Part shown: positions 12,101 through 22,508 of the stretch, piece after piece
Layout: the number at the start of each line of letters is the position of its first letter
How positions within the stretch are numbered: the stretch's first letter is position 1
Made by a program: the position numbers and the translations under genes
DNA from: Flammulina velutipes
Lineage: Eukaryota > Basidiomycota > Agaricomycetes > Agaricales > Physalacriaceae
DNA length: 64,000 bases
Direction of reading: 5' to 3'
NCBI GenBank assembly: GCA_011800155.1
Contig: CM022371.1
Coordinates: 2,108,001-2,172,000, forward strand
The notes under the pieces: model-generated
Databases searched by the model: none
The model's input: only the letters and a program-made list of their open reading frames with translations
Told to the model about the DNA's origin: nothing

Positions 12101-13715
12101 CATCTATTTATGTGTTTGTGACGGAGCCTCAAGACGCTGGTCTCCATTCCATTCGTAGGGATCTCATCAGTAACGCGTCACTCTTGTCTCGCGCGGTTCA
12201 GATTAATCTGCCGCGGTATATGCGATCTAAACCACCACAAATAAGGAATTGGACCATGCCCAATTTCTACTTGGAGGAGGAGAGCCCCCAGGCTCCCAAG
12301 CCGCCGCCGCCGCCACCTCCTCCAAGCGCTGAAATTGTAACTGACGGCGCTACGCCTACACCGCTCACCGGAAAGCGTAAGAACAAGAAGAAGAAGAAGA
12401 CTGCAGTATTTTATGCCGAAGCCACACAATGGCTTGGCGACAAGGTGTGCTTATGCGCTCTGCTGTCAAACACTGGCTGACGAGTCCGAACAGGCGATTG
12501 CGGACGTTTGCGAGGCAATCATCGGAGCTGCTTACCAGACCGGTGGTATAGAAGTCGCATTACAGACTATCAAAGACTTGAGTATACCGCTGCCTCGCGT
12601 TGAGAGATGGTCAGATCTTGTTAGACTAGCTGTCATGCCCTCCCCACATATTACCGCCCCTCTCAAACCTGGAGCCTTGGAGGCAGTAGAAGGCATTCTG
12701 GGCTACAAATTTAAACGCCCGTACCTTTTAGCGCAAGCTTTGGTGTGTGTCCATCGTCCCCCTTTGATGCCCTTGTCCTTACTTTGACAGACGCATATCT
12801 CTCATGCCGGTCCATCCTACGAGAGACTTGAGTTTTTAGGTGATGCGGTTCTGGAGATATGTAAGTGTAAATTAACCCCAGTTTGGACAACGAACTGAAT
12901 GGAAGGCATGGTTCGCAGTGGCGGTGGATTACATCTTCGAATGGGACGACAAGCTATCTCCTGGAACCTTGACAGAACTCAAGGTAAGGGCAATCTATCC
13001 TGTATGACTTCTGCTTATCCGCCGCGCAGATAGCCATGGTGTCAAACACCACACTGGCGGCGATATCTGTTTATTCTGGGCTGAGCAAATACGTCCTCAC
13101 TGATTCCACTGAACTTGCCAATAATTGCCAGTTATACGAGCAACGGATCCAAGAGAAACTGGCAGAGGAGATCGATAATGCGGAGAAAGAAGGACGATCT
13201 CCTGGCCATTATTGGCTGGCTTTCGAGCCGCCGAAGGTGCGCCACTTAAAGTACTTATTTTTAGTGATTTGATGTAACTTCCAGGCTCTCGCTGATATCG
13301 TGGAATCCATTTTAGCCGCAGCCTTCGTCGCGGAAAACTTTAACATTGGCGGGGCAAAACTGATCTTTGAGCGATTGTTGAAGCCTTTCTTCGAGCGGCA
13401 TATCACTCTGGAGACCATGACTCAGCACCCTACCCAAATTCTCTTTGAGCGAGTGCACGCAATAGGCTGTCGCTCGGTAGGCACCATAAAGAAGGAAGAA
13501 TTCGGGCGTTATGAGTGCGCAGGTATGTCATATGACAAGTAAGAGAAATTTGACACTGACGCTGGCCAGTTTGGGTACACGATACCATGCTAGGTAAAGG
13601 AATAGAGGCGAGTTTTCCGTTAGCGTCGCGGACTGCGTCACTGGCCGGACTAGCACTTTTAGACAGAGATCCGACACTCTTAACTCGGACTTGCAATTGC
13701 GGTATATCCACGTAG
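9192..13715 (+). CDS. Dicer-like ribonuclease III lacking the N-terminal DEAD-box helicase half
   Basis: Dicers cut double-stranded RNA into small RNAs for silencing. In order I see: a charged N-terminus (MLKIWKGKWKQQKEKIESG) with a KRRKR stretch; a linker resembling the region after the DEAD domain (VHGFPRETIVLYDTPSKEPS); a helicase C-terminal domain from about 9.8 kb (PKLLRLVQILKTHEP, FNLLIATTSSEDLDIPRASL); a Dicer dimerisation domain (CRISLASHSFCGATSSSKSI); a PAZ-like region; RNase IIIa (YERLELLGDAVLKY and DVCEAIIGAAY); RNase IIIb (YERLEFLGDAVLEI and DIVESILAAAF); and a degenerate dsRNA-binding tail. Both RNase III centres keep their acidic residues. The ATP-binding half of the helicase (motifs I and II) is absent, and motif VI is degenerate (SRTNG where QxRGRxxR is expected). 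RNase IIIa carries a polyproline/polylysine insertion near 12300-12400. About 14 introns. The start is ATG 9192; an upstream in-frame TTG at 9177 is not used. Confidence 0.85.
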
Positions 13716-13811
13716 CACATTTGGTACCATTATACAGGTGTACTGTAAGACTCTAGACATGAGTGATCCTTTCTCTATGTTCTATAGATGCAGTCTAAGG
13801 TCCCAAGGCGT

Positions 13812-14155
13812 CTATTTCTTCCAGCTGTATTGAAACGACGTCAGGAAGTGTAATTGTGAGGTGTGAAATAAATACTGACAGCTGGTAGCCGGATGCAACG
13901 AGGGGAAGGGCGAGTCCAAAGCCAAAGTAGGATATAACTTTGAAGCCGAAAGCTCCCTTGTTCTTGAAAGAGAATGGTACGGCGTCTGCAGTCTGCTCAG
14001 AGTGAGTAATAGCTTGTACTATTTTTTGGCATTGAACAAACCGTGTAAGCGCCATGGCCAGCCTGCGCAGGCTTGGATGCGTGAATGGATCTGGACCAAG
14101 CCATGGGTCCCGAACGAAGGGCTGGAGCGCGGCGGGCAATTAAGCTGAGGGACAT
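13812..14155 (-). CDS. COX8: Cytochrome c oxidase subunit VIIc (yeast Cox8 family)
   Basis: This is a small nuclear-encoded subunit of respiratory complex IV. The predicted 79-residue product has a basic mitochondrial presequence (MSLSLIARRAPALRS) containing an IHASKPA processing-like region. The conserved core is VPFSFKNKGAFGFKVISYF, followed by the single membrane helix GFGLALPLVASGYQL and the usual basic end WKK. Two introns are needed. The first runs from GTTTGTTC just after the codons for GHGAYT to the acceptor before TADAVPF. The second is inside the Leu codon of GYQL. Without this splicing the frame reads into a longer, unrelated tail, so automatic ORF calls misplace both ends. Confidence 0.85.
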
Positions 14156-14351
14156 GGTGGACGATGATCAAGAGTGCGGTTGCCAGTACTCCGGTTCCGT
14201 CCGTCAACATCCTGTCCGAAGAACCCCGATCACGTGGAAAACCGTATCTTATCTTTGACTTCGCGTCGTACATATGGGTTTACTTTGGCCGTCTTATAGC
14301 AGTCAACTGCTCCGCACCCTTTCCTTCTTATCACCATCATCACGACGTGCA

Positions 14352-16859
14352 ATGTCTCTTTTTACTACAGTTAAAGTCCCATCTTCCCAGAAAGAAATCA
14401 AGGTACCTACGGGCCTCTTCATAAACAATGAATTCGTCGCGTCTTCGGATTCGAAAGACCTTATCGAGTGAGCTGTCTATTGCTGTTTATAACATCTATC
14501 CAACAAAGCATAGGGCTATCAACCCCGCTACTGAACAGGTCATTTGCTCCGTTGTTGCAGGTTAGATGTCTGACACTCCGAGTCGTCATCTACTTACTCA
14601 TCGAACTGCACAAGCATCGGCCAAGGACATAGACCTGGCGGTTGCTGCCGCCAGAGAGGCATTCAATACCACGTGGGGCAAGAATGTCACCGGTTGGGAG
14701 AGATCCAGGTTGATCAACAAGTTGGCCGATCTAATTGAGCGAGACGCGCAGGAACTCGGAGAATTGGAGAGTCTCAACAATGGAAAGCCAGTCAAGATCG
14801 CAAGGTACCGCCAACTCTATAAGACTGAACCACACGTTTTGATCATATCTGTGCCTACAGAGATTTTGACATTGGCGACAGCGTCCAGTGCCTGCGTTAC
14901 TACGCAGGTTTCGCGGACAAGATTGTTGGGCAGGTACGAGCATTATTATGTGATGATTTATACAGCGACTAAAATTATCTCCAGACAATTGAAGTCGACA
15001 ATAGAACAAAGTTCGCATTTACGCGTCATGAGCCTATCGGCGTGTGTGGCCAAATGTAGTGTTCTTACCAATTCCTTCACATGCTCCTCTGACGCCTTAC
15101 CGTAGCATCCCGTGGAACTATCCCATCAATATGTGGTAAGTCGTGTGGCTCAGTTCTATTCTGATTTGCTTATTCTCTCCTCTCAGGGCGTGGAAAGTGG
15201 CTCCTGCGTTGGCGGTTGGTTGCACCATTGTGATGAAGCCATCCGAATTGACTCCTTTGACGGCACTGGTAAGGAACTTTCCGTCCAGTTCAATTACATG
15301 CACCTAATTATTGATCTCAAGAAACTATCGGAACTCGTGGTGGAAGCTGGGTAAGTGATTGTTTGGAGCGTGAAGTCGCATCATGGTTGAACAACCTATA
15401 GGTTCCCCAAAGGTGTCATTAACACTGTGCCATCATTAGGCCATGTGAGCTTGTATTAGCCGACCCACGACGCCATTCATAATTGATCGTCTTCTCACAG
15501 GTCGGAGGAGCCGCGCTTGCAGCTCACCTTGATGTCGACAAAGTTGCATTCACTGGATCAACGGTGACTGGCCGTAAGATCATGGAAGCTGCGGCGAAAT
15601 CAAACATCAAGAAAGTGAGTTTCTTCTTCCAACCCTCCGTCGCGACATAGGACCGTGATGTCCTCTAGGTTTCCTTAGAGCTCGGCGGCAAATCTCCCCA
15701 TCTTGTCTTCGAATCTGCCGATCTGGACCAAGGTAAGATTCTTTGATGTTTCTCACGCCCCATTCGTCAACAACTTGGATTCCAACACACCGAGTCATTC
15801 TTTTCAAGCTATGTTAACAATCAATACATTTTAGCCGCTCGCTGGGCTGCGCTTGGAATAACTTACAACTCTGGGCAAGACTGCACTGCCGGATCTAGAG
15901 TTTACGTCCAAAACAGCATCTATGACAAGTTTTTGGAGCTTCTAGTGGCCAAGGTGAACGAACTTTCTATCGGGGACGGATTTGACGACAAGAACGGTGG
16001 AGGACCTGTGGTAATCATTTTTACCTAGTGTCGCACCATCTTTCATGACGTTCCTGGTAGGTCTCGAAAGGACAATACGACCGCGTGTGGGGTTACATCG
16101 AGTCTGGGAAAGCTGAAGGTGCCAAAGTCGTTACTGGCGGCGTAAAGCGAACTGGAAAAGGATTTTATGTTGATCCGACAAGTAAGTAAAAAGCCCATGT
16201 TCTTGATGGGCGACCTAACCGGTCCTTTTACCAGTTTTCACTGACATCCGAGCGGACATGAAAATTGTACGTGAGTACTCACGGATCCATGATCTTTCAT
16301 TTATACGGTGTTCTCCTTAGGTCAAAGAAGAGGTATGTTTTGCTACTTCCAGACTTGCTGTGGTACCAAGTTTTTTCGAGATCTTCGGACCTGTATTGGC
16401 CGTTGGACGTTTTGATGATGAGACGGAGGCAATCAAGCTCGCCAATTCCACCTCCTACGGCTTGGGCGCCGGACTCCATTCCAGTGCGTGTATCTTGTTT
16501 CTCTTTTCACCTCGCTGATATGCCTCCGCGTGGTAGATGATGCCGGTCAATGTATGAGAGTCTCTGGCGCATTGGAAGCCGGCACTGTAAGCGCGAGCGC
16601 GTCCGGCCTATTGTATTAACAGAGTTCTCACGACCCCCTCATAGGTATGGATCAACCAGTACAACATGTTGTCCAACAACGTGCCATTTGGCGGGAAAAA
16701 GCAGTCCGGAATCGGTAAGTGTTCGCCTCATTCTTCGCCAATGACGGCGCCCATTGTTTATTTTCAGGCCGAGAGCTCGGTAGCTATGCGTTAGAAGAGT
16801 ATACCTCCATTAAGGCTGTTCACTGGAACTTCGGCGAGAAGCTGGATTGGCCTTTGTGA
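14352..16859 (+). CDS. Aldehyde dehydrogenase (NAD(P)+-dependent, ALDH1/2-like)
   Basis: The enzyme oxidises aldehydes to carboxylic acids with NAD(P)+. The protein begins [20 protein letters not shown] with no obvious mitochondrial presequence, so a cytosolic location is likely. Family landmarks in order: [31 protein letters not shown] with the coenzyme-binding WNYP loop; [32 protein letters not shown] (GxTxxG); the general-base glutamate in [13 protein letters not shown]; the catalytic cysteine in [27 protein letters not shown]; and the C-terminal [20 protein letters not shown]. Length is about 500 residues, as expected. The coding sequence is split into roughly 17 exons, several under 50 nt. 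The next gene, a Zn2Cys6 regulator, is convergent with it. Confidence 0.93.
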
Positions 16860-17106
16860 TCGATATAGGATGATGATGAATCAGACGGACATGGTCAACT
16901 TCGAGCACAGCTCGCAATCTTATTACTGTTCCGTTTGTAAAATAAAAGTTAGGATCAATGAAGGAACCCCATATGAAGATAGAACTTGGCAATAAGTAGA
17001 ATGATTAGAATCAGGAAGTCCATTAAATACTAGCTCGCCGGATAAAATGATACTTTGAGGAAGTGATGGTTTGAACAGAGCTCATGAATTTTTGGAGCGT
17101 CGGTGA

Positions 17107-17976
17107 CTAGTATGCGCCGTGTCCATGAACACAGGCGAAGCAGTCTGATCTGCCACAAGCGCACTGTATACTGGAAGAACGATAAAAGTCAACCCAAAGG
17201 AAAAAGAGAACCGCAGGCACTACGTACCTCGCGTAGGAGTGCACCGTGCCAGCTTCATATACTAGTGCCGGATCGTCGTATGAGGACGAGAAAGCTGCGT
17301 TGTCCATATGTTGCGGATGTCCATGGTCTATTCCCGAATGTGAAGATTGCCGCTCATGAGCGTAATATGAGGTAGCGTCGGAAGACTGGGGCATATCACT
17401 CTCCATGAATGGCGTGCTGTGCGCGCTTGAATAACCCGGATGCCAATATTGGTTTCGATGGATAGCCTCCATACGTCGGTAAGTCTCATTGGCCGGCACC
17501 ATGTTGTGTGTCTGGTGAGGATACTCTAGGTCGCATACGTCTTGACTGCGCCTTGTGTGGCTCGATGTGCGATGCGGGAACATGGAGATGTCGGACAGCG
17601 AATGGGAGTAATGGGTGGCGCGAGGGATATGGTGCCTACTATCCTCAGGTGGGGGTGCATGATGAAGCGGATAGCCAGGGGAGGACGGTGGACTGCTTCC
17701 TTCAGCGTCTACGGGGACATACTCGCACTGGTAACCGTTCTTCGTGCAATAGGAACAAGGTTGTGTGCCCGCCGTTTCGTTGCTCTCGCTGTAAGCTTGG
17801 ACGCACTTCCCGTCGAAAGAGAATCAGTGAATATCATTAAAGATGGTAAAGATAAAGCTTACCTTGATCTTGCGCCTGCGACATTTCGTGCACGCAATAA
17901 GAGCCCTGTGCTTACGCTGCAACTGTTCGGGAGCACCATGCGTGGAAGGCGTTTTGGAACGCGAACTGGAGGACAT
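17107..17976 (-). CDS. Zn2Cys6 fungal-type transcription factor with a C-terminal Cys/His cluster
   Basis: This is a probable DNA-binding regulator. The N-terminus MSSSSRSKTPSTHGAPE is followed by a binuclear zinc cluster, ALIACTKCRRRKIK then CVQAYSESNETAGTQPCSYC and TKNGYQC. The third cysteine is created only after splicing out an intron between the AAG Lys codon and TGC. The spacing between cysteines 3 and 4 (15 residues) is longer than the usual 5-12. The rest is His/Ser/Tyr-rich and low in complexity. A last intron joins SYA to SIQCACGRSDCFACVHGHGA, giving CxCx4Cx2CxxH at the extreme C-terminus. I chose ATG 17976 because the upstream codon at 18018 is TTG and is preceded by a stop. No fungal_trans regulatory domain is visible. 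Targets are unknown; the flanking ALDH and GST are candidates by position only. Confidence 0.8.
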
Positions 17977-18694
17977 TTGAGAGGAGGGAAGGTGCTGTTG
18001 GATGGTGTACGTGTCCAAGAAAAGAGTTGAGTTTGGTCAACGATGTGGACGTTTATATAAGAAACAGCTACGACCAAACGCGGTCTATTGATTTAATTGA
18101 TGATGGGCTAACAAACCGAAGTTCCAGAGAAATCACACGTAGTGTAACGCGACAGGCGAAGTCACATCTACGCGGACGAGGAGCGCCATGGATTCACATC
18201 ACCCAGAAAAATGGGGATCTCGCTCAAAATGGCTGTGTGAAGAGCTAGCAATCGACGAGGTGAATGGGCGATCCAGGATTGCAGTACAGATGCTGTGGAA
18301 ACGGTCGCTGTAGCATGAGCTAACAAGAGTTGTAACGCTGTAGTTGTGGCTATTCCGTCAAAAGTTCAAGATACATCAAAGTCCATAAGGAGAAATTACA
18401 TACTCGTGCAGATCGAGCCAGATCGATCCAAACTGCAGTTGGGAATCGACAATAACCAGTGTCGAACTCTGAGAACCCGTTGAGGTCAATTCCGGACACT
18501 TTCGTATGATGACCGCAATTGAGAAATATATCAGAGCCTCGGAAAGAGCTACGATTTGTGGGGGTCGGCGCTCGTCTAAACTGGTGTCCGCCCGAAAACG
18601 TACGAACACTCCCTAATACCATTCCTACGGTACATCTAGGGGAATATAACCGTTTAAGCCGATAAAACGAGCACCGAAATTCGGTTCTGTTCTT
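17977..18694. other. 718-bp intergenic region upstream of the Zn2Cys6 gene
   Basis: This lies between the start of the regulator and the stop of the GST gene, and probably holds the regulator's promoter. A minus-strand open frame at 18350-18622 has no recognisable domain or homology, and I do not call it. I see no repeat, tRNA or transposon end. Confidence 0.45.
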
Positions 18695-19870
18695 CTATGG
18701 GAGGCCTCTGCCAGCGTTGATGGCATCAGCGACTTGACTGGTGTTGGGACGATTGAATGCGTATCTGTGCGAAAGCGTTAATTCTCATCAATGACAAATT
18801 GAATGACGCCCTTTACCTTTCGTAGCTGTCAAGGTATAAACTCTCTGTGCTACACGTCACCTTAAAGTGGGGGTGGTTGAAGAGCCGATGCAAGTATGCA
18901 TCGAAACGAGCACCTGAGGACATTTCGAAGCTGCGATAGTGTTTCAACACGTTTGTTGCGCGGAAAAGCCCTAGATCTAGTTTCACAACGGTAAAATGAT
19001 CCATATGCTGAGATGCTTACAAGGCCCTGCCATGACATCTACCCAGCCTAGGTTGACGTTGTTCTCAATCCAGAGGCCTAAACTTTCAGTGGAACCTCCG
19101 TCAGTAATTTCTCTTTCAGCACGATGTAGTAAAGAGACAAGTGTGTCCAGTGCATCGCGGAAATCTTGTGCTGATTGGATCTGCGCGTCTGGCTCTTGGG
19201 ATTGAAGGAATTTGTAGAATGACGGTACAAATGAACGGTTAACATTGTCCGACACGAGGCGAACGATGGCTCGAGCATCTAGGTGAACGCCGTCAGTCTC
19301 AGATTAAGGATCGTTGGGATCAACCAACATGGATCGGACTTGGGTGGAAGGAGAGATCGCTTCGCTGTTGCCGCAGCCAAACTGATAACAGCGTTAGACA
19401 CGAGGCTAGAGGCTAGAAGCTGTAGCGGAAGCTTACTCTTCGAGATACTCCATGATAACAGTGCTCTCATTCAAGGCCCTGGGCGGTGTGTAATGCTGTA
19501 ATTTGAGCGCTGGAACGAGACCTTTCGGAGAGACTGCGAGTAGATCGTCCGGTTTGGGGGTTTTGTAGATATCAACCTCATCTGATGATCATGAGCGAAG
19601 CGCTGGCTGGTGTGATGGTATGAACTTGCAATACTGTAATTGTGAGGTAACGAGTTAGTGGATGCCCTTGAGTAACGCGCAGCTTACGCTATATGGGATT
19701 CCAAGAGCCTCAAGAACTACCCACACTCGCTGAACAAAGGGGCAGAAGCATGCACCGAAAAGCACGATGTCTTGAGGTAAAGTGATTGGATGCTCGTTGA
19801 TAGTCGTAAGCGCGTCTCCCGTGGCGGCTCTTGCATACGTTTTTCCAGCATCTTTACTGGTCATGGTCAT
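18695..19870 (-). CDS. Omega-like glutathione S-transferase
   Basis: It conjugates or reduces substrates with glutathione. The N-terminal thioredoxin fold carries VLFGACFCPFVQRVWVVLEA, where the CPF cysteine is the omega-type catalytic residue. It continues with the cis-proline segment SPKGLVPALKL and the glutathione-binding NESTVIMEYLEE. The C-terminal helical domain contains FVPSFYKFLQSQEPDAQIQS, then WVDVMAGPW, then AYLHRLFNHPHFKVT, ending ADAINAGRGLP. The ATG at 19870 is the first in frame; a TTG at 19921 is open but sits directly after a stop. Five or so introns are present. This GST shares strand with the upstream Zn2Cys6 gene and lies near an aldehyde dehydrogenase, which suggests a detoxification context (inference). 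Confidence 0.87.
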
Positions 19871-20060
19871 GGTGGTGGTGGTCTGTGGAGGAGTGTTGAA
19901 GCTTCGCTTGACGTCACTCAATTCTCATGCTCATTGGTCATGCGACTCAGTGGCTGATATGTTTTGCGGTTATTTCGTTTTATTAGTGTACAACCCCAAT
20001 TCTTCACTGTACAGAGTCAGTCGTAGACTTTTTCAGAGGAGAAAACACAGCTTACATAGT

Positions 20061-21023
20061 TTACAGGGAAAGATAATCACGGACCTCTTCCTCACTGAGC
20101 TTGCGGAAAGTTGGTTTGGGCCGACCCGTCTCTCCTCCAATTTTGCCCTCTTCTTGCTCTTGTATGGTCGGAACAGTGACAACACCTATCTCTATGGTTT
20201 TCTCGGTCATCTCGCCCTCGAATCCTTCTTTCAGCGTCAATAGGGCGGTGTGAATGGCATCCTCAAGACTTATATCATCATTATACCTATCAACTCCGTC
20301 GATCAATGTTCATCATACGATACCAACAAACCACTCACCGTTTCTCCAAGAAGGTCTTTGCGTTGACCATGTTCTTGCCAATGGCACTTGCCTTCCACGC
20401 CCAGAAGGAGCCCGATGGGTCGACCTGATATAATGATTGTCCACGGTTGACGTCCCATCCAGCGATTAGCAGGGACACGCCGTACGGTCGTACACCACTA
20501 GACGGTGGTAAGCAGAGAGCGTACGGTGTAAAGTAAGACCATACCCGGACTGGGTAGCCTGCTGCATAACGTTGGCAACCTCTTGGACAAGGACACGCGT
20601 CGGGGGATATTCGCCATATATCTTCCAGTATGCCTGTGCGCTCTTACGCGCCTTGGATATCAGGACGCGGGAGTCGGGGCCCATTCCAGAGTAGACGATC
20701 CCAATGTTTGGGCAAATCACGGCAACCTTGTCCAGCATAGAATCATCAATGAGGATCGATGAAGATTTCTTCTCGGTCGCGATTACGATTCCATTAGATG
20801 CTAGATAGTCGTTAGATGGTATGTTAGAGTCCACTGATACACACCTTTGATACCGAGACTCGTAGTGCCTCCCGATACGGCTGCTAATGCATGCTCAATC
20901 TGTACGAGCTTTCCACTCGGTGAGAAGACGGTGAGAGAATAACTGTTGCATTTCTGTTAGCATTCCTGTCGTCGTCAACATCGCGAATGCATGCCTGTAT
21001 GCACCGCCGTCTGCGCTGGCCAT
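20061..21023 (-). CDS. PRE8: 20S proteasome subunit alpha type-2
   Basis: This is an outer-ring subunit of the 20S proteasome core. The start [20 protein letters not shown] assembles only if the first intron (20943-20994, 52 nt) is spliced with a GC donor (AG|GCATGC), followed by a good branch-like GCTAAC and CAG acceptor. Family signature sequence follows: [19 protein letters not shown], then [20 protein letters not shown], then [20 protein letters not shown], then [30 protein letters not shown] and [20 protein letters not shown]. The acidic C-terminal segment ends [10 protein letters not shown]. Length is about 250 residues, typical for the subunit. The gene lies just downstream of SSU72 on the same strand, 127 bp apart. 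Confidence 0.92.
20943..20994 (-). other. Non-canonical GC-AG intron in the proteasome alpha-2 gene
   Basis: The donor reads AG|GCATGC and the acceptor CAACAG. A GT donor a few bases upstream (in GGCGGTGC) would put the next exon in the wrong frame. Only the GC donor yields the conserved [11 protein letters not shown] reading. GC-AG introns are a known minor class in fungi; usage here is deduced from frame and family conservation. Confidence 0.7.
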
Positions 21024-21150
21024 TGTCGTGGAATAAGGATGACTTCAACACGCAAGCCAAGTCCGACGCGTATGCTTGTTTGGTCATGTTGATCACTGCC
21101 TCGATGACGCATCGCGAAATACAACTTGTATTGATAGTGTACAAAGAGCT

Positions 21151-22160
21151 CTAATAGAATGCGACGGCGTGTAGTAGACTATGCGGATGGCGCTGCTGCT
21201 GCGCCTCAAGTATCACGTCAATATCCTCGTCAATATCCTCAGATGCCTCAAGCTGCAAACTGTGAGAATGTGGCGCACTGATATTGAATGAACTCACAGC
21301 AGTAGCCAACTCTAACATGGCTTTGCCAGCAATCAAGGCCTCTTCGTGATTATCCTTGATCTCAATGTTTATAACATGTACTGGTCGATTGAACTCGCCG
21401 CCGCGCGAGAGTAAGTCTAACGTTGTCGTCAATGACTGCTAGAATTAGACAAGATGTACAGTGTATACCATCGCACACAGCATCAAAACATCGTTCTTCG
21501 CAAGTGAATACAATGTCTGCCACAGTCTTGCTGTCCTGCCATCGTTCTGGTGCCAACTTTATGCGCCGATTACGGTCAATCATTTGTAGCACACCGTTCG
21601 CACTATATCTAACCGAACTGAGGTGAGCTGAGTGCATTATGTACGGTGTTTATCAACCTACAGGCGTGCGTCTTGAGAGCTGAGCTCTTCGAATATCTTC
21701 TGGTAAGGAGTTCCGAAGGAATAGATGTTCGGTCTATCAGCTGAAGGGCCAGGAAGCCTGACAGCAGAGCCAGTGCCGTATGATACTACTTTGAATCCAG
21801 CCTTCCTAATCAGTGTCAAATATTGGCTTTACTGATGAAAGGAAAACCGACGCTAGGACGTTATGGCCTTCCATAGACCTATTCTGGCGCAGGATTAGTC
21901 CACTATACAAATAAGATAGCGTCGTCTTGACTTACTTGATTACTAGCACACACTACACAGAACAGTGGACGTGATTTAAATACACCACCTGTAGGTGTTG
22001 GTGTTGGTTGCGGGGTAGCCGTCGAAAATCCGACGGCGGAGGGTGTTGGGGATGGGTAGGGAACGGGTGAGCCGTTTGCTGGTGGTGTCGGTTCATTCTG
22101 GAGATGCTGTAGACGAGGATCTGCTCTTGCAAAGCGTGGGTCTCTTCTCCGGGGGTCCAT
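21151..22160 (-). CDS. SSU72: RNA polymerase II CTD phosphatase Ssu72
   Basis: Ssu72 removes phosphate from Ser5/Ser7 of the RNA polymerase II C-terminal domain and is part of the cleavage and polyadenylation machinery. The start [16 protein letters not shown] opens a Pro/Thr-rich N-terminal extension of about 60 residues not present in short family members. The catalytic loop is [15 protein letters not shown], fitting C-x5-R-S; an intron splits it after SNQ. Then follow [77 protein letters not shown], and [19 protein letters not shown], which holds the family's conserved asparagine-histidine-glutamate segment. It ends with a helix, [20 protein letters not shown]. It shares a 348-bp divergent upstream region with the F-box gene. 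Confidence 0.93.
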
Positions 22161-22508
22161 TTCAGCGCTAAAGGAATTATGTTCAGCCAAAAGACGCAGT
22201 AAGAAGACGCGACAAGAGAAAAGTCAGCAGTATCTAGAACATGAAAAGTCTCCAGCACGACCCAGCGGACATTTTGGTTTGTTGCAGGTCGTTGAAGATT
22301 CCACTCTGAATCATCATTCGAAAATAATAAGAAGGTTGTATTACCTTGATGGTGGTCACAGCACAAGCCTCGGATCCCGGACCGATGGTTGGTTTACATC
22401 CGTCATCGCCTACATCATCAACGACAAGATTTAAAGCTTCAAACTTGGTAAGGAAAATCGTTGAGGATAGCATACACTGTTACGCTAAAATCACAAATTG
22501 TAGCAGCC
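22161..22508. other. Divergent promoter region between SSU72 and the F-box gene
   Basis: A 348-bp gap between two divergent start codons. Open frames here lack ATGs or recognisable domains. I see no transposon end or repeat; both promoters must lie within it. Confidence 0.45.

Noticed and set aside
18350..18622. Minus-strand 90-residue open frame upstream of the Zn2Cys6 gene
   Set aside because: A second overlapping frame of similar length exists, there is no recognisable domain, and nothing indicates splicing or conservation.
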